In this document: piece after piece, positions 1-5,126 of the stretch
Layout of the letters: each line of letters opens with the position of its first letter
Numbering within the stretch: the stretch's first letter is position 1
Assembly (NCBI GenBank): GCA_945876665.1
Contig: CAMCPC010000108.1
Span: 1-5,126 of the forward strand
Reading direction: 5' to 3'
DNA from: an uncultured Oscillospiraceae bacterium
Lineage (GTDB): Bacteria > Bacillota > Clostridia > UBA1381
DNA: 5,126 nucleotides
Notes under the pieces: model-generated
What the model was told of the DNA's origin: nothing
The model's input: only the letters and a program-made list of their open reading frames with translations
The model's database searches: none
Position numbers and translations under genes: made by a program

Positions 1-1289
1 TAGTAAGATGAATCAATAGATGTGTACTGAATTACCTTACCTGTTGACGGAGCATGAATCATCATACCATCGCCTACATACATACCTACGTGAGATGCGT
101 AATCTCCGCTTCCGAAGAATACAAGGTCACCCGGCTGAAGCTGATTTCTTGTAACATATGTACCCGGACCGTGAAGCTGATCATCTGCTACACGAGGAAT
201 TGAAATACCGTTTGCGCGGCATACATACTGTACAAATCCTGAGCAGTCGAAGCCTGCCGGAGTTGTTCCGCCCCAAAGATACGGTACGCCAAGATAGTTA
301 GCCGCCTCATCAAGAAGACTCTGAGCCACCGGATTTTCTGCAAGATACTCGCTGTTTGCTATCGGAGCCTTTGACTTGTATCTGAAGTCTACAGGAAGGC
401 TGTAAACCTCGCTGCCGTCGCCCAAAACAGCGCCTACTGTAATTGAATAATCTCTATCTGCTATAAGTGAACCCTCTTCAATTACAACGCCGCTTTCATC
501 GTATACATCAGAAAGAAGAACTGAATCTGCGTCAGCGTCCTTTATGATTACATGATAAGCTACTGCGCCGCTGATTGGTGTCCACTCAACCGTAAAGCTG
601 CCTTCTTCTATTTCCGCGCCGTCCTCCGGAAGTGTAATCTCCGGAAGCTCAAGTGAAAAATCACTGTCGCCGAAAGTATTGAATGAACGGTTTACGCTTG
701 ATATTGCCTGTTCTCTTGTTGTTGAGCCAAGCGGCTGGAATGTTTCCTCGTCCACACCGCTCATAAGTGAGTAGTTAATCATTGTGATAACTGCAGGTTT
801 AGCCCATGAGCTTACGTCCTCAGCATCTGCAAAAGAATCTATTATGTAAGAATCCTCATAACCGTCTGACAGGTTAAAATCAACCTCACTTGCTGTAAGA
901 GTGCTTACAAGCATCTTAGCCATTTCCTCACGTGTTACAAGTCTGTCAGGTGTGAATGTTCCATCACCTGTACCTGAAACCATTCCGTAGCAGTAAGCCT
1001 GTGCAACTGCCATACTGTTTGTATCATCAAAAGGTGATACGTCAGGTTCTATCATATCTTCACCTGTAAGCTTTTCATATAGGTTTACTACAAGCTCACA
1101 GAACTCTTCACGAGTAATGTTATCCTTCAGATTGTTTGAAACTACTGAATATGAAACAAGTCCGGCTTCATTAGCCTGCTGGTAGTCGGATATTGCCCAG
1201 CCGCTCAAATCAGCTGCAAAAGCTGAAGTACCAAGCACTGCTGACAATGATATAACAGATAAGATAATCTTCTTTGTTATGCTATTCAA
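1..1289 (-). CDS. Secreted SLH-domain NlpC/P60 cell-wall hydrolase, C-terminus cut by window edge
   Basis: Likely a peptidoglycan endopeptidase held at the cell surface. 429 codons are visible and the frame is still open at the window edge. Residues 1-25 form a signal peptide (KK at 6-7, hydrophobic core, AFA cleavage site before A26). Three S-layer-homology-like repeats follow at about 29-80, 83-135 and 149-203, each with the TREE/TREQ-type end (R60, R120, R192). These repeats usually bind secondary cell-wall polymers. A beta-rich, Fn3-like segment spans about 212-305. The NlpC/P60 domain starts near 325: YLWGG, then FDCSG with the nucleophile Cys349, His400 in SHVGMYVG, and His412 in MIHAP. 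This gives a complete Cys-His-His catalytic set. Probably only 10-20 residues are missing. The start is TTG at 1287-1289: an in-frame TAG lies at 1308-1310, no ATG lies between, and a good ribosome binding site precedes the TTG. The domain call is firm; the exact substrate bond is inferred from the family. Confidence 0.93.
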   Translation of the reverse strand, partial: MNSITKKIILSVISLSAVLGTSAFAADLSGWAISDYQQANEAGLVSYSVVSNNLKDNITREEFCELVVNLYEKLTGEDMIEPDVSPFDDTNSMAVAQAYCYGMVSGTGDGTFTPDRLVTREEMAKMLVSTLTASEVDFNLSDGYEDSYIIDSFADAEDVSSWAKPAVITMINYSLMSGVDEETFQPLGSTTREQAISSVNRSFNTFGDSDFSLELPEITLPEDGAEIEEGSFTVEWTPISGAVAYHVIIKDADADSVLLSDVYDESGVVIEEGSLIADRDYSITVGAVLGDGSEVYSLPVDFRYKSKAPIANSEYLAENPVAQSLLDEAANYLGVPYLWGGTTPAGFDCSGFVQYVCRANGISIPRVADDQLHGPGTYVTRNQLQPGDLVFFGSGDYASHVGMYVGDGMMIHAPSTGKVIQYTSIDSSY

Positions 1290-1297
1290 GATAAAAT

Positions 1298-1304
1298 CTC
1301 TCCT
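1298..1304 (-). promoter_or_regulatory. Ribosome binding site fixing the TTG start of the hydrolase
   Basis: On the minus strand AGGAGAG lies 8 bases before the TTG at 1289. With an in-frame stop just upstream (1308-1310) and no ATG or GTG in between, this site decides the non-ATG start. Confidence 0.85.
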
Positions 1305-1403
1305 TTTCTACTTTAAAGATGTTTCCTATGAGTTCTATTGTGTTATCCATTTAAAAGTTTGTTACGCCGTATGTTCGTTGTCGTTTTCTTTGACGTTGAA
1401 TGT

Positions 1404-1432
1404 ATTGTAACACTAAAAAATTACGCTGTCAA
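1404..1432 (-). promoter_or_regulatory. Sigma-A-type promoter of the SLH-NlpC/P60 gene
   Basis: On the minus strand a perfect -35 TTGACA (1427-1432) is followed by a 17-base spacer and the -10 TACAAT (1404-1409, 5 of 6 consensus). Transcription would begin near 1397, giving an untranslated leader of roughly 105 bases in which I see no riboswitch or attenuator. Confidence 0.85.
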
Positions 1433-1720
1433 GCCTTTCCGGCGATAAATTGTTAAATTTCTTAAAATTTCTGTATTATTCCTGTTATATAACTGTAATT
1501 TTGGTGAAATATTAGTGTAATTAAGCTGAAATATTACGATTTTTTCTTCTACCTATTTACATTTTCTTACATAATTTGTTTACATAAAAAAGTTTACCTC
1601 CACAAGATATTGACAAATTTTTCGAAAAATACCCAGATATTGTTCAAAATATGGTGAAAACACCGAAAGGTATTACAATTTTGTTACAAAGTTTTAAAAA
1701 GTTATGAAGAAATTGCTACG
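1433..1720. other. AT-rich spacer without a gene, carrying short direct repeats
   Basis: No open reading frame with a ribosome binding site is visible on either strand; minus-strand ATG triplets here are mostly followed at once by TAA. The stretch contains a 10-bp direct repeat TGAAATATTA (1505-1514, 1527-1536), three copies of TTACAT (1557-1562, 1567-1572, 1580-1585), an 8-bp repeat AGATATTG (1605-1612, 1635-1642) and a 14-bp palindrome (1617-1630). It ends in a plus-strand terminator. It could be upstream control DNA of the hydrolase gene, or it could encode a small plus-strand RNA. A weak plus-strand promoter candidate is TTGTTA (1450-1455), 18 bases, TATTAT (1474-1479), but such matches are common in AT-rich DNA. 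Confidence 0.5.
1505..1536. repeat. 10-bp direct repeat TGAAATATTA, two copies 22 bp apart
   Basis: Exact copies at 1505-1514 and 1527-1536 start 22 bp apart, about two helical turns. They lie roughly 75-105 bp upstream of the -35 box of the hydrolase promoter. The spacing would suit two protein contacts on one face of the DNA, but low sequence complexity could also explain it. Confidence 0.5.
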
Positions 1721-1744
1721 AACCGCATGGTTATGCGGTTTTTT
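1721..1744 (+). terminator. Orphan intrinsic terminator pointing right
   Basis: The stem AACCGCAT (1721-1728) pairs perfectly with ATGCGGTT (1733-1740) around a GGTT loop, and the T run extends to 1744. On the plus strand this is a strong rho-independent terminator. On the minus strand no T run follows, so it is not bidirectional. No plus-strand gene precedes it within the window: the nearest DNA to the left is the spacer and a minus-strand promoter. It therefore implies either an unannotated small plus-strand transcript or a leftover from a lost gene. Confidence 0.85.
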
Positions 1745-1803
1745 AAAGTTAATTTTTGCTTAAAAATGTTTTACTGCTCTGAACAATGCTGTATTGTAAA
1801 ATC

Positions 1804-1821
1804 GAGTTTCTTCTTATTATA
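1804..1821 (+). repeat. 18-bp direct repeat, left copy
   Basis: GAGTTTCTTCTTATTATA is identical to the stretch at 3362-3379. This copy lies just beyond the thiC terminator (1836-1860). The two copies bracket the whole thiC transcription unit. Confidence 0.85.
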
Positions 1822-1835
1822 TATGAATTAAATAT

Positions 1836-1860
1836 GAAAAAGGAGCCTGACGGCTCCTTC
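1836..1860 (-). terminator. Intrinsic terminator of thiC
   Basis: On the minus strand AAGGAGCC (1859-1852) pairs with GGCTCCTT (1847-1840) around a four-base GTCA loop, and the T run continues to 1837. The stem begins 11 bases after the thiC stop codon. The gene is therefore transcribed alone, with no other thiamine gene behind it. Confidence 0.92.
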
Positions 1861-1870
1861 ATCAAAATCG

Positions 1871-3175
1871 CTATTTAACATCTACCTTTTCACCTGCAAG
1901 AATCTTGTTCATTGTTCTCGCGGCGCACATCTTGCCGCACATGGAGCAGGTGTGCTTCTCCTCCGGCGGCAGCTCATTATAATATCTCTGCGGCTTTTCG
2001 GGTTCAATCGCGTACTTGAACATTTCGTCCCAGCACACTCTGCGTCTTGCGTCGCTCATCTTGTTGTCAATATCCCTTGCACCGGGGATACCTTTAGCCA
2101 TATCGCCTGCATGAGCAGCGATTTTGGCGGCAACAATACCCTCCTTAACATCGTCTGCATTTGGAAGTCTTAAATGCTCGGCAGGAGTTACGTAGCATAG
2201 AAAATCTGCTCCGTTTGCCGCCGCAACAGCTCCTCCTATAGCAGAGGTGATGTGGTCATAGCCGGGCGCTATATCCGTTACAAGCGGGCCTAACACATAA
2301 AACGGCGCATTGTGGCACAGACGCTTTTCAAGCTTCATATTCGCCGCAATCTCGTCTATTGACATATGTCCGGGACCTTCAATCATTACCTGCACATTCT
2401 TTTCCCATGCGCGCTTTGTCAGTATTCCAAGCTCAATCAATTCAGTAATCTGCGACGCGTCCGTTGAATCGTGCGTCGAACCGGGACGGCATGCGTCACC
2501 AAGGCTTATCGTAACGTCATACTTTGCAAGTATATCAAGCACCTTGTCGTAATATTCATAAAACGGGTTTTCGTTGCCCGTCATTTCCATCCACGCGTAA
2601 ATAAGCGAACCGCCTCTTGAAACTATATTTGTAAGACGTCCGCCCGACTCCTTGAAAATCTGCGCTGTTCTGCGGTTGATACCGGCATGGATTGTCATAA
2701 AGTCAACGCCCTCTTTTGCGTGCGCTTCAATTACCTCAAGGAATTCCTCAGCGCTTATGTCCGCAAGCTCCTTGTCAAGGTAGCCTACCGCGTCATACAT
2801 CGGCACTGTGCCTATCATTGCGGGACATTCGTCAATAAGCTGCTGGCGGAACTCGTGGGTTTTGCCGTAACAGCTTAAATCCATAATAGCTTCTGCCTTC
2901 ATGTCAACCGCCATCTTCACCTTTTCCCATTCAATGCTGTAATCGGTGCAGTCCTTTGAAATACCAAGATTTACGTTAATTTTGGTCTTCATTCCCTCGC
3001 CCACTGCTTCGGGGCTTAATGCCTTATGATTTTTGTTTGCCGGAATTGCGACACTTCCCTTTGCTATTCTTTCGCGAAGCACCTCAACATCAATATTTTC
3101 CTTTGAGGCAACAATCTCCATTTCCGGAGTGATTATACCCTTTTTTGCGGCGTCCATCTGTGTAGTGTATGCCAT
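1871..3175 (-). CDS. thiC: Phosphomethylpyrimidine synthase ThiC (short form)
   Basis: A cytoplasmic radical-SAM enzyme that rearranges 5-aminoimidazole ribotide (AIR) into hydroxymethylpyrimidine phosphate, the pyrimidine precursor of thiamine. The protein is complete at 434 residues, the short form without the N-terminal extension of the roughly 630-residue E. coli enzyme. Family signatures in order include [50 protein letters not shown] and [13 protein letters not shown]. The C-terminal cluster-binding cysteines are 410, 413 and 417 (CSMCGKMC), spaced CX2CX3C; the E. coli enzyme has CX2CX4C. An upstream in-frame ATG at 3196 is less likely as the start because it has no ribosome binding site; GAGGG lies 7 bases before the ATG at 3175. 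The stop is TAG. Threonine codons are mixed (by hand count ACA 7 of 21, ACG 5), unlike the ACA-dominated genes to the right. Expression is set by the TPP riboswitch upstream. Confidence 0.97.
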   Translation of the reverse strand: MAYTTQMDAAKKGIITPEMEIVASKENIDVEVLRERIAKGSVAIPANKNHKALSPEAVGEGMKTKINVNLGISKDCTDYSIEWEKVKMAVDMKAEAIMDLSCYGKTHEFRQQLIDECPAMIGTVPMYDAVGYLDKELADISAEEFLEVIEAHAKEGVDFMTIHAGINRRTAQIFKESGGRLTNIVSRGGSLIYAWMEMTGNENPFYEYYDKVLDILAKYDVTISLGDACRPGSTHDSTDASQITELIELGILTKRAWEKNVQVMIEGPGHMSIDEIAANMKLEKRLCHNAPFYVLGPLVTDIAPGYDHITSAIGGAVAAANGADFLCYVTPAEHLRLPNADDVKEGIVAAKIAAHAGDMAKGIPGARDIDNKMSDARRRVCWDEMFKYAIEPEKPQRYYNELPPEEKHTCSMCGKMCAARTMNKILAGEKVDVK

Positions 3176-3180
3176 TATGT

Positions 3181-3188
3181 ATCCCTCA
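3181..3188 (-). promoter_or_regulatory. Ribosome binding site choosing the thiC start
   Basis: On the minus strand TGAGGGAT places GAGGG 7 bases before the ATG at 3175. The other in-frame ATG, at 3196, is preceded only by the T run and AATTT of the attenuator. The shorter protein, starting [13 protein letters not shown], also agrees with how I recall clostridial ThiC proteins beginning. Confidence 0.8.
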
Positions 3189-3201
3189 TTTCTCATAAAT
3201 T

Positions 3202-3228
3202 AAAAAAAATGCTCCCGAAAAGAGAGCA
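3202..3228 (-). terminator. Attenuator terminator of the TPP riboswitch
   Basis: On the minus strand TGCTCTC (3228-3222) pairs with GGGAGCA (3216-3210) around a five-base TTTTC loop, with one G-U pair, followed by eight T (3209-3202). It lies between the aptamer and the thiC ribosome binding site. Termination here would stop transcription before thiC when TPP is bound. Confidence 0.87.
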
Positions 3229-3232
3229 AAAA

Positions 3233-3314
3233 ACCGATACTCCCGTTACGGCATTATCCGCATACGGTCAATGGGTCGAAGCATGCGCTTCCTCTCAGCA
3301 ATAAGCTCCCCTTC
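3233..3314 (-). promoter_or_regulatory. TPP riboswitch aptamer (THI element) controlling thiC
   Basis: The minus-strand leader carries the conserved THI-box pieces in order: GGGGAGC (3311-3305), GCTGAGAGG (3299-3291), a GAAGC/GCTTC hairpin forming the P3 arm, ACCC, TTGACC (3271-3266), then CGGATAATGCCG (3259-3248) inside CCGT/ACGG (P4/P5), and the closing GGGA. The CTGAGA motif of the pyrimidine-sensing arm and the GATAATGCC of the diphosphate-sensing arm are intact, so TPP binding is expected. The position directly before thiC and the terminator that follows indicate control by transcription termination. Outer P1 pairing is not obvious by eye, so the ends are approximate. Confidence 0.95.
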
Positions 3315-3324
3315 TTTACAGTTT

Positions 3325-3353
3325 ATTATATAATAATCCGTTGTATGTGTCAA
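3325..3353 (-). promoter_or_regulatory. Consensus sigma-A-type promoter of thiC
   Basis: On the minus strand a perfect -35 TTGACA (3348-3353), a 17-base spacer and a perfect -10 TATAAT (3325-3330). Transcription would start near 3318, a few bases before the TPP aptamer, giving a leader of about 143 bases. A full-consensus promoter fits a gene whose control lies in the riboswitch rather than in initiation. Confidence 0.93.
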
Positions 3354-3361
3354 GATAATTT

Positions 3362-3379
3362 GAGTTTCTTCTTATTATA
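3362..3379 (+). repeat. 18-bp direct repeat, right copy
   Basis: Identical to 1804-1821. It lies 8 bases upstream of the thiC -35 box. Bases flanking the two copies do not continue the match. The copies are 1558 bp apart. Confidence 0.85.
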
Positions 3380-3506
3380 ATTCCTCATCATCTCATATAC
3401 GCCCCATCTCTGCACACAACCCGATTAAAGGTCGGCGGCCGGCAGATTGTTAAGATAATGTCAAAAAACAACATGACAAGAAACGATAATTTTGTATAAA
3501 TTTTTA
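3380..3506. other. Divergent spacer between the thiC and scaffold-operon promoters
   Basis: No open reading frame with a ribosome binding site is visible. A GC-rich patch at 3431-3443 (GTCGGCGGCCGGC) stands out in AT-rich DNA. A 5-bp inverted repeat TGTCA/TGACA (3459-3463, 3474-3478) lies about 30-50 bases upstream of the scaffold-operon -35 box and could be an operator. Both signals are short and may be chance. Confidence 0.4.
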
Positions 3507-3535
3507 TTGCGGCAATTACATTAATATGATATAAT
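3507..3535 (+). promoter_or_regulatory. Promoter of the scaffold/GGGtGRT operon
   Basis: A perfect -10 TATAAT (3530-3535) lies 17 bases after TTGCGG (3507-3512, three of six -35 consensus bases). The start would be near 3542, leaving a leader of about 39 bases. The leader contains a small GCGG-TTTT-CCGC hairpin (3547-3558), with no T run, so it is not a terminator. Confidence 0.75.
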
Positions 3536-3580
3536 AAAAGTACCGAGCGGTTTTCCGCAAATGATGAAAGGAGTAATAGT

Positions 3581-4273
3581 ATGAAATATTCAGCAGAAGT
3601 AGAAAAGATGTGTCCTTTGGCTAAAGGTACATATCACGGTCCTGCTCCGATACCTGAAGAGGGTAAATGGGTACAGGCTAAGGAAATCAAAGATATTTCC
3701 GGTTTAACACACGGTATCGGCTGGTGCGCACCGCAGCAGGGTACATGTAAGCTAACATTGAACGTAAAAGACGGCGTTATCGAGGAGGCTCTTGTTGAAA
3801 CAGTCGGCTGTTCAGGTATGACACACTCAGCAGCTATGGCAGCTGAAATCCTTATCGGCAAGACTATTCTTGAGGCTCTTAATACAGACCTTGTATGTGA
3901 CGCTATCAACACAGCTATGAGAGAGCTGTTCCTGCAGATTGTTTACGGTCGTACACAGACTGCATTCTCAGAGGACGGTCTTCCAATCGGCGCAGGTCTT
4001 GAGGATTTGGGTAAGGGACTTCGCTCACAGGTTGGTACAACCTATGCGACAAGCAAGAAGGGCCCACGTTACCTTGAGCTTGCAGAAGGCTACATCACAA
4101 AGATTGCTGTGGATGAAAATGATACAATTATCGGTTACAAGTTCGTTCACCTTGGTAAGATGATGGAAATGATTAGAAAAGGTGTTGACGCTAACGAAGC
4201 CCTTGAAAAGGCAAGCGGTCAATACGGTCGTGTTGATGATGCTGTAAAGCTTATCGACCCGAGAGAAGAATAA
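3581..4273 (+). CDS. NifU/IscU-like iron-sulfur cluster scaffold protein
   Basis: A 230-residue cytoplasmic protein related to the Fe-S assembly scaffolds of the IscU/NifU-N fold. Three cysteines fall where IscU has its cluster ligands: Cys56 before a beta strand (CKLTLNV), Cys77 in VGCSGMTHSAAM, and Cys106 in LVCDAINTAMREL. Cys11 and Cys49 (GWCAP) are additional and could also matter. The GD dipeptide that follows the first ligand in IscU is replaced here by K57-L58, so cluster chemistry may differ. The C-terminal part, from about 130 (GLPIGAGLEDL) to 230, extends beyond the usual scaffold of about 130 residues and has no function I recognise. The start is supported by AAAGGAG (3567-3573), 7 bases before the ATG. 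The next gene begins 18 bases after the stop, so the two are almost certainly co-transcribed. Threonine is ACA in 13 of 16 cases by hand count. The fold is well supported; the client proteins are unknown. Confidence 0.85.
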   Translation: MKYSAEVEKMCPLAKGTYHGPAPIPEEGKWVQAKEIKDISGLTHGIGWCAPQQGTCKLTLNVKDGVIEEALVETVGCSGMTHSAAMAAEILIGKTILEALNTDLVCDAINTAMRELFLQIVYGRTQTAFSEDGLPIGAGLEDLGKGLRSQVGTTYATSKKGPRYLELAEGYITKIAVDENDTIIGYKFVHLGKMMEMIRKGVDANEALEKASGQYGRVDDAVKLIDPREE

Positions 4274-4274
4274 T

Positions 4275-4283
4275 AAGGGAGGT
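4275..4283 (+). promoter_or_regulatory. Strong ribosome binding site of the GGGtGRT gene
   Basis: AAGGGAGGT lies in the 18-base gap between the two operon genes, with 8 bases between its end and the ATG at 4292. The strong site suggests that the second protein is made at high level from the shared mRNA. Confidence 0.85.
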
Positions 4284-4291
4284 AAACGATA

Positions 4292-5126
4292 ATGGCATTA
4301 TTTGAAAGTTATGAAAGAAGAATTGATCAGATTAACGCAGAGCTTCAGAAGCACGGTATCAATTCTATTGAAGAAGCAAAAGAAATATGCGATTCATACG
4401 GCGTTGACGCATACGCTATAACAAAGGGCATCCAGCCAATCTGCTTTGAAAATGCCGCTTGGGCATACGAGGTAGGCGCAGCTATCGCTCTTAAGGAAAA
4501 GGTTGCAAATGCTGCTGAAGCTGCTGAAAAGATTGGTCTTGGCTTGCAGTCATTCTGTATTCCGGGATCAGTTGCAGACGACAGAAAGGTTGGTCTTGGA
4601 CACGGTAACCTTGGCGCAATGCTTTTGAGAGAAGAAACAAAGTGTTTTGCATTCCTTGCAGGTCACGAGTCATTCGCTGCTGCTGAGGGCGCTATCGGTC
4701 TTGCAAACAGCGCAAACAAGGCAAGAAAAGAGCCGTTAAGAGTTATCCTTAACGGTCTTGGTAAGGACGCCGCTAAGATTATTTCAAGAATTAACGGCTT
4801 CACATATGTTCAGACTAAGTTTGATTATTATACAGGCGAGCTTGCAATCGTTGAAGAAATCGCTTATTCAAAGGGCGAAAGAGCAAAGGTTCGCTGCTAC
4901 GGTGCAGATGACGTTCGTGAGGGCGTTGCTATCATGCACAAGGAGGGCGTTGACGTATCTATCACAGGTAACTCAACTAACCCGACAAGATTCCAGCATC
5001 CTGTTGCAGGCACATACAAGAAGGAATGTATCGAACAGGGCAAGAAGTATTTCTCAGTTGCATCAGGCGGCGGTACAGGACGTACACTTCATCCTGATAA
5101 CATGGCTGCAGGTCCTGCTTCATACG
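4292..5126 (+). CDS. GGGtGRT-family protein, C-terminus cut by window edge
   Basis: Recognised by the family's namesake motif GGGTGRT at residues 259-265, within SVASGGGTGRTLHPDN. The first 278 codons are visible; from memory the family is about 330 residues, so some 50 are missing. There is no signal peptide or membrane segment, which points to a cytoplasmic protein. The N-terminus (about 5-36) looks helical. Glycine-rich, possibly conserved stretches include VGLGHGNLGAMLL (100-112) and LAGHESFAAAEG (122-133). Cysteines occur at 33, 51, 89, 118, 202 and 246, and histidines at 104, 125 and 236 could bind metal or a cofactor. No biochemical role is established for this family to my knowledge. 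The gene follows the Fe-S scaffold gene by 18 bases, and the pairing suggests joint work in Fe-S or metal handling, which is inference only. The start ATG has an excellent ribosome binding site. Codon use matches the scaffold gene. Confidence 0.92.
   Translation, partial: MALFESYERRIDQINAELQKHGINSIEEAKEICDSYGVDAYAITKGIQPICFENAAWAYEVGAAIALKEKVANAAEAAEKIGLGLQSFCIPGSVADDRKVGLGHGNLGAMLLREETKCFAFLAGHESFAAAEGAIGLANSANKARKEPLRVILNGLGKDAAKIISRINGFTYVQTKFDYYTGELAIVEEIAYSKGERAKVRCYGADDVREGVAIMHKEGVDVSITGNSTNPTRFQHPVAGTYKKECIEQGKKYFSVASGGGTGRTLHPDNMAAGPASY

Noticed and set aside
1610..1642. Plus-strand promoter from TTGACA at 1610-1615
   Set aside because: No acceptable -10 hexamer at 16-18 bases; the best candidate, GATATT, is about 20 bases away.
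1705..1764. Possible 19-residue plus-strand peptide starting MKKLLRTAW
   Set aside because: No ribosome binding site precedes the ATG, and the frame runs through the terminator stem and T run, so the hairpin explains the sequence better.
1770..1800. Inverted repeats TTTTAC/GTAAAA and ACAAT/ATTGT
   Set aside because: Short arms in AT-rich DNA with no T run or conserved context; chance is sufficient.
1952..2878. Plus-strand open frames at 1952-2173, 2310-2552 and 2687-2878
   Set aside because: All lie antisense to thiC, lack ribosome binding sites and give low-complexity or unrecognisable proteins; they are by-products of the thiC reading frame.
3176..3196. Longer ThiC starting at 3196
   Set aside because: The extra seven residues (MRNEGYI) are the translation of the ribosome binding site region; nothing resembling a binding site precedes that ATG.
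3634..4222. Open frames at 3634-3912 (minus), 3939-4163 (plus) and 4025-4222 (minus)
   Set aside because: They overlap the well-supported scaffold gene in other frames and have no initiation signals of their own.
4491..4673. Minus-strand open frame of 60 codons
   Set aside because: Antisense to the GGGtGRT gene, glutamine- and leucine-rich as expected from its reversed codons, with no ribosome binding site.
1..5126. CRISPR array, tRNA, rRNA, transposase or phage attachment features
   Set aside because: No regularly spaced repeats, no tRNA cloverleaf, no rRNA-like stretch and no transposase or integrase gene were seen. The 18-bp repeat pair alone does not establish a mobile element.

Overview
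The window looks like chromosomal DNA from an anaerobic, gut-type Firmicute (class Clostridia, probably near Ruminococcus or other Oscillospiraceae). The evidence is the AT-rich intergenic DNA with sigma-A-type promoters (TTGACA-17-TATAAT), strong AGGAGG-type ribosome binding sites, an S-layer-homology cell-wall hydrolase, a short clostridial-type ThiC under a TPP riboswitch, and a NifU-like scaffold / GGGtGRT gene pair. The genus is an inference; only the general group is well supported.

Layout. (1) 1-1289, minus strand: a secreted cell-wall hydrolase (signal peptide, three SLH repeats, Fn3-like domain, NlpC/P60 peptidase), cut by the left edge of the window and starting at TTG. It has a near-consensus promoter at 1404-1432. 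(2) 1433-1835: about 400 bases of AT-rich DNA without a gene. It holds several short direct repeats and one clear intrinsic terminator (1721-1744) that points right although no plus-strand gene lies to its left. (3) 1836-3353, minus strand: a complete single-gene thiamine unit consisting of a consensus promoter, TPP riboswitch, attenuator, thiC and terminator. An exact 18-bp direct repeat (1804-1821 and 3362-3379) brackets it. (4) 3380-3506: a divergent spacer with a small GC-rich patch. (5) 3507 to the right edge, plus strand: a promoter, then an operon of a NifU/IscU-like Fe-S scaffold protein (3581-4273) and, 18 bases further on, a GGGtGRT-family protein (4292 on, cut by the right edge).

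How the genes relate. ThiC makes the pyrimidine half of thiamine with a [4Fe-4S] cluster, and its leader RNA switches transcription off when thiamine pyrophosphate is plentiful. The scaffold/GGGtGRT pair is a tight two-gene unit whose second member has no established function. It is the least understood module here, and an Fe-S or metal-related role is suggested only by its partner. The hydrolase is an unrelated cell-envelope gene. The bracketing repeat and the different threonine codon use of thiC raise the possibility that the thiamine unit arrived as a cassette.
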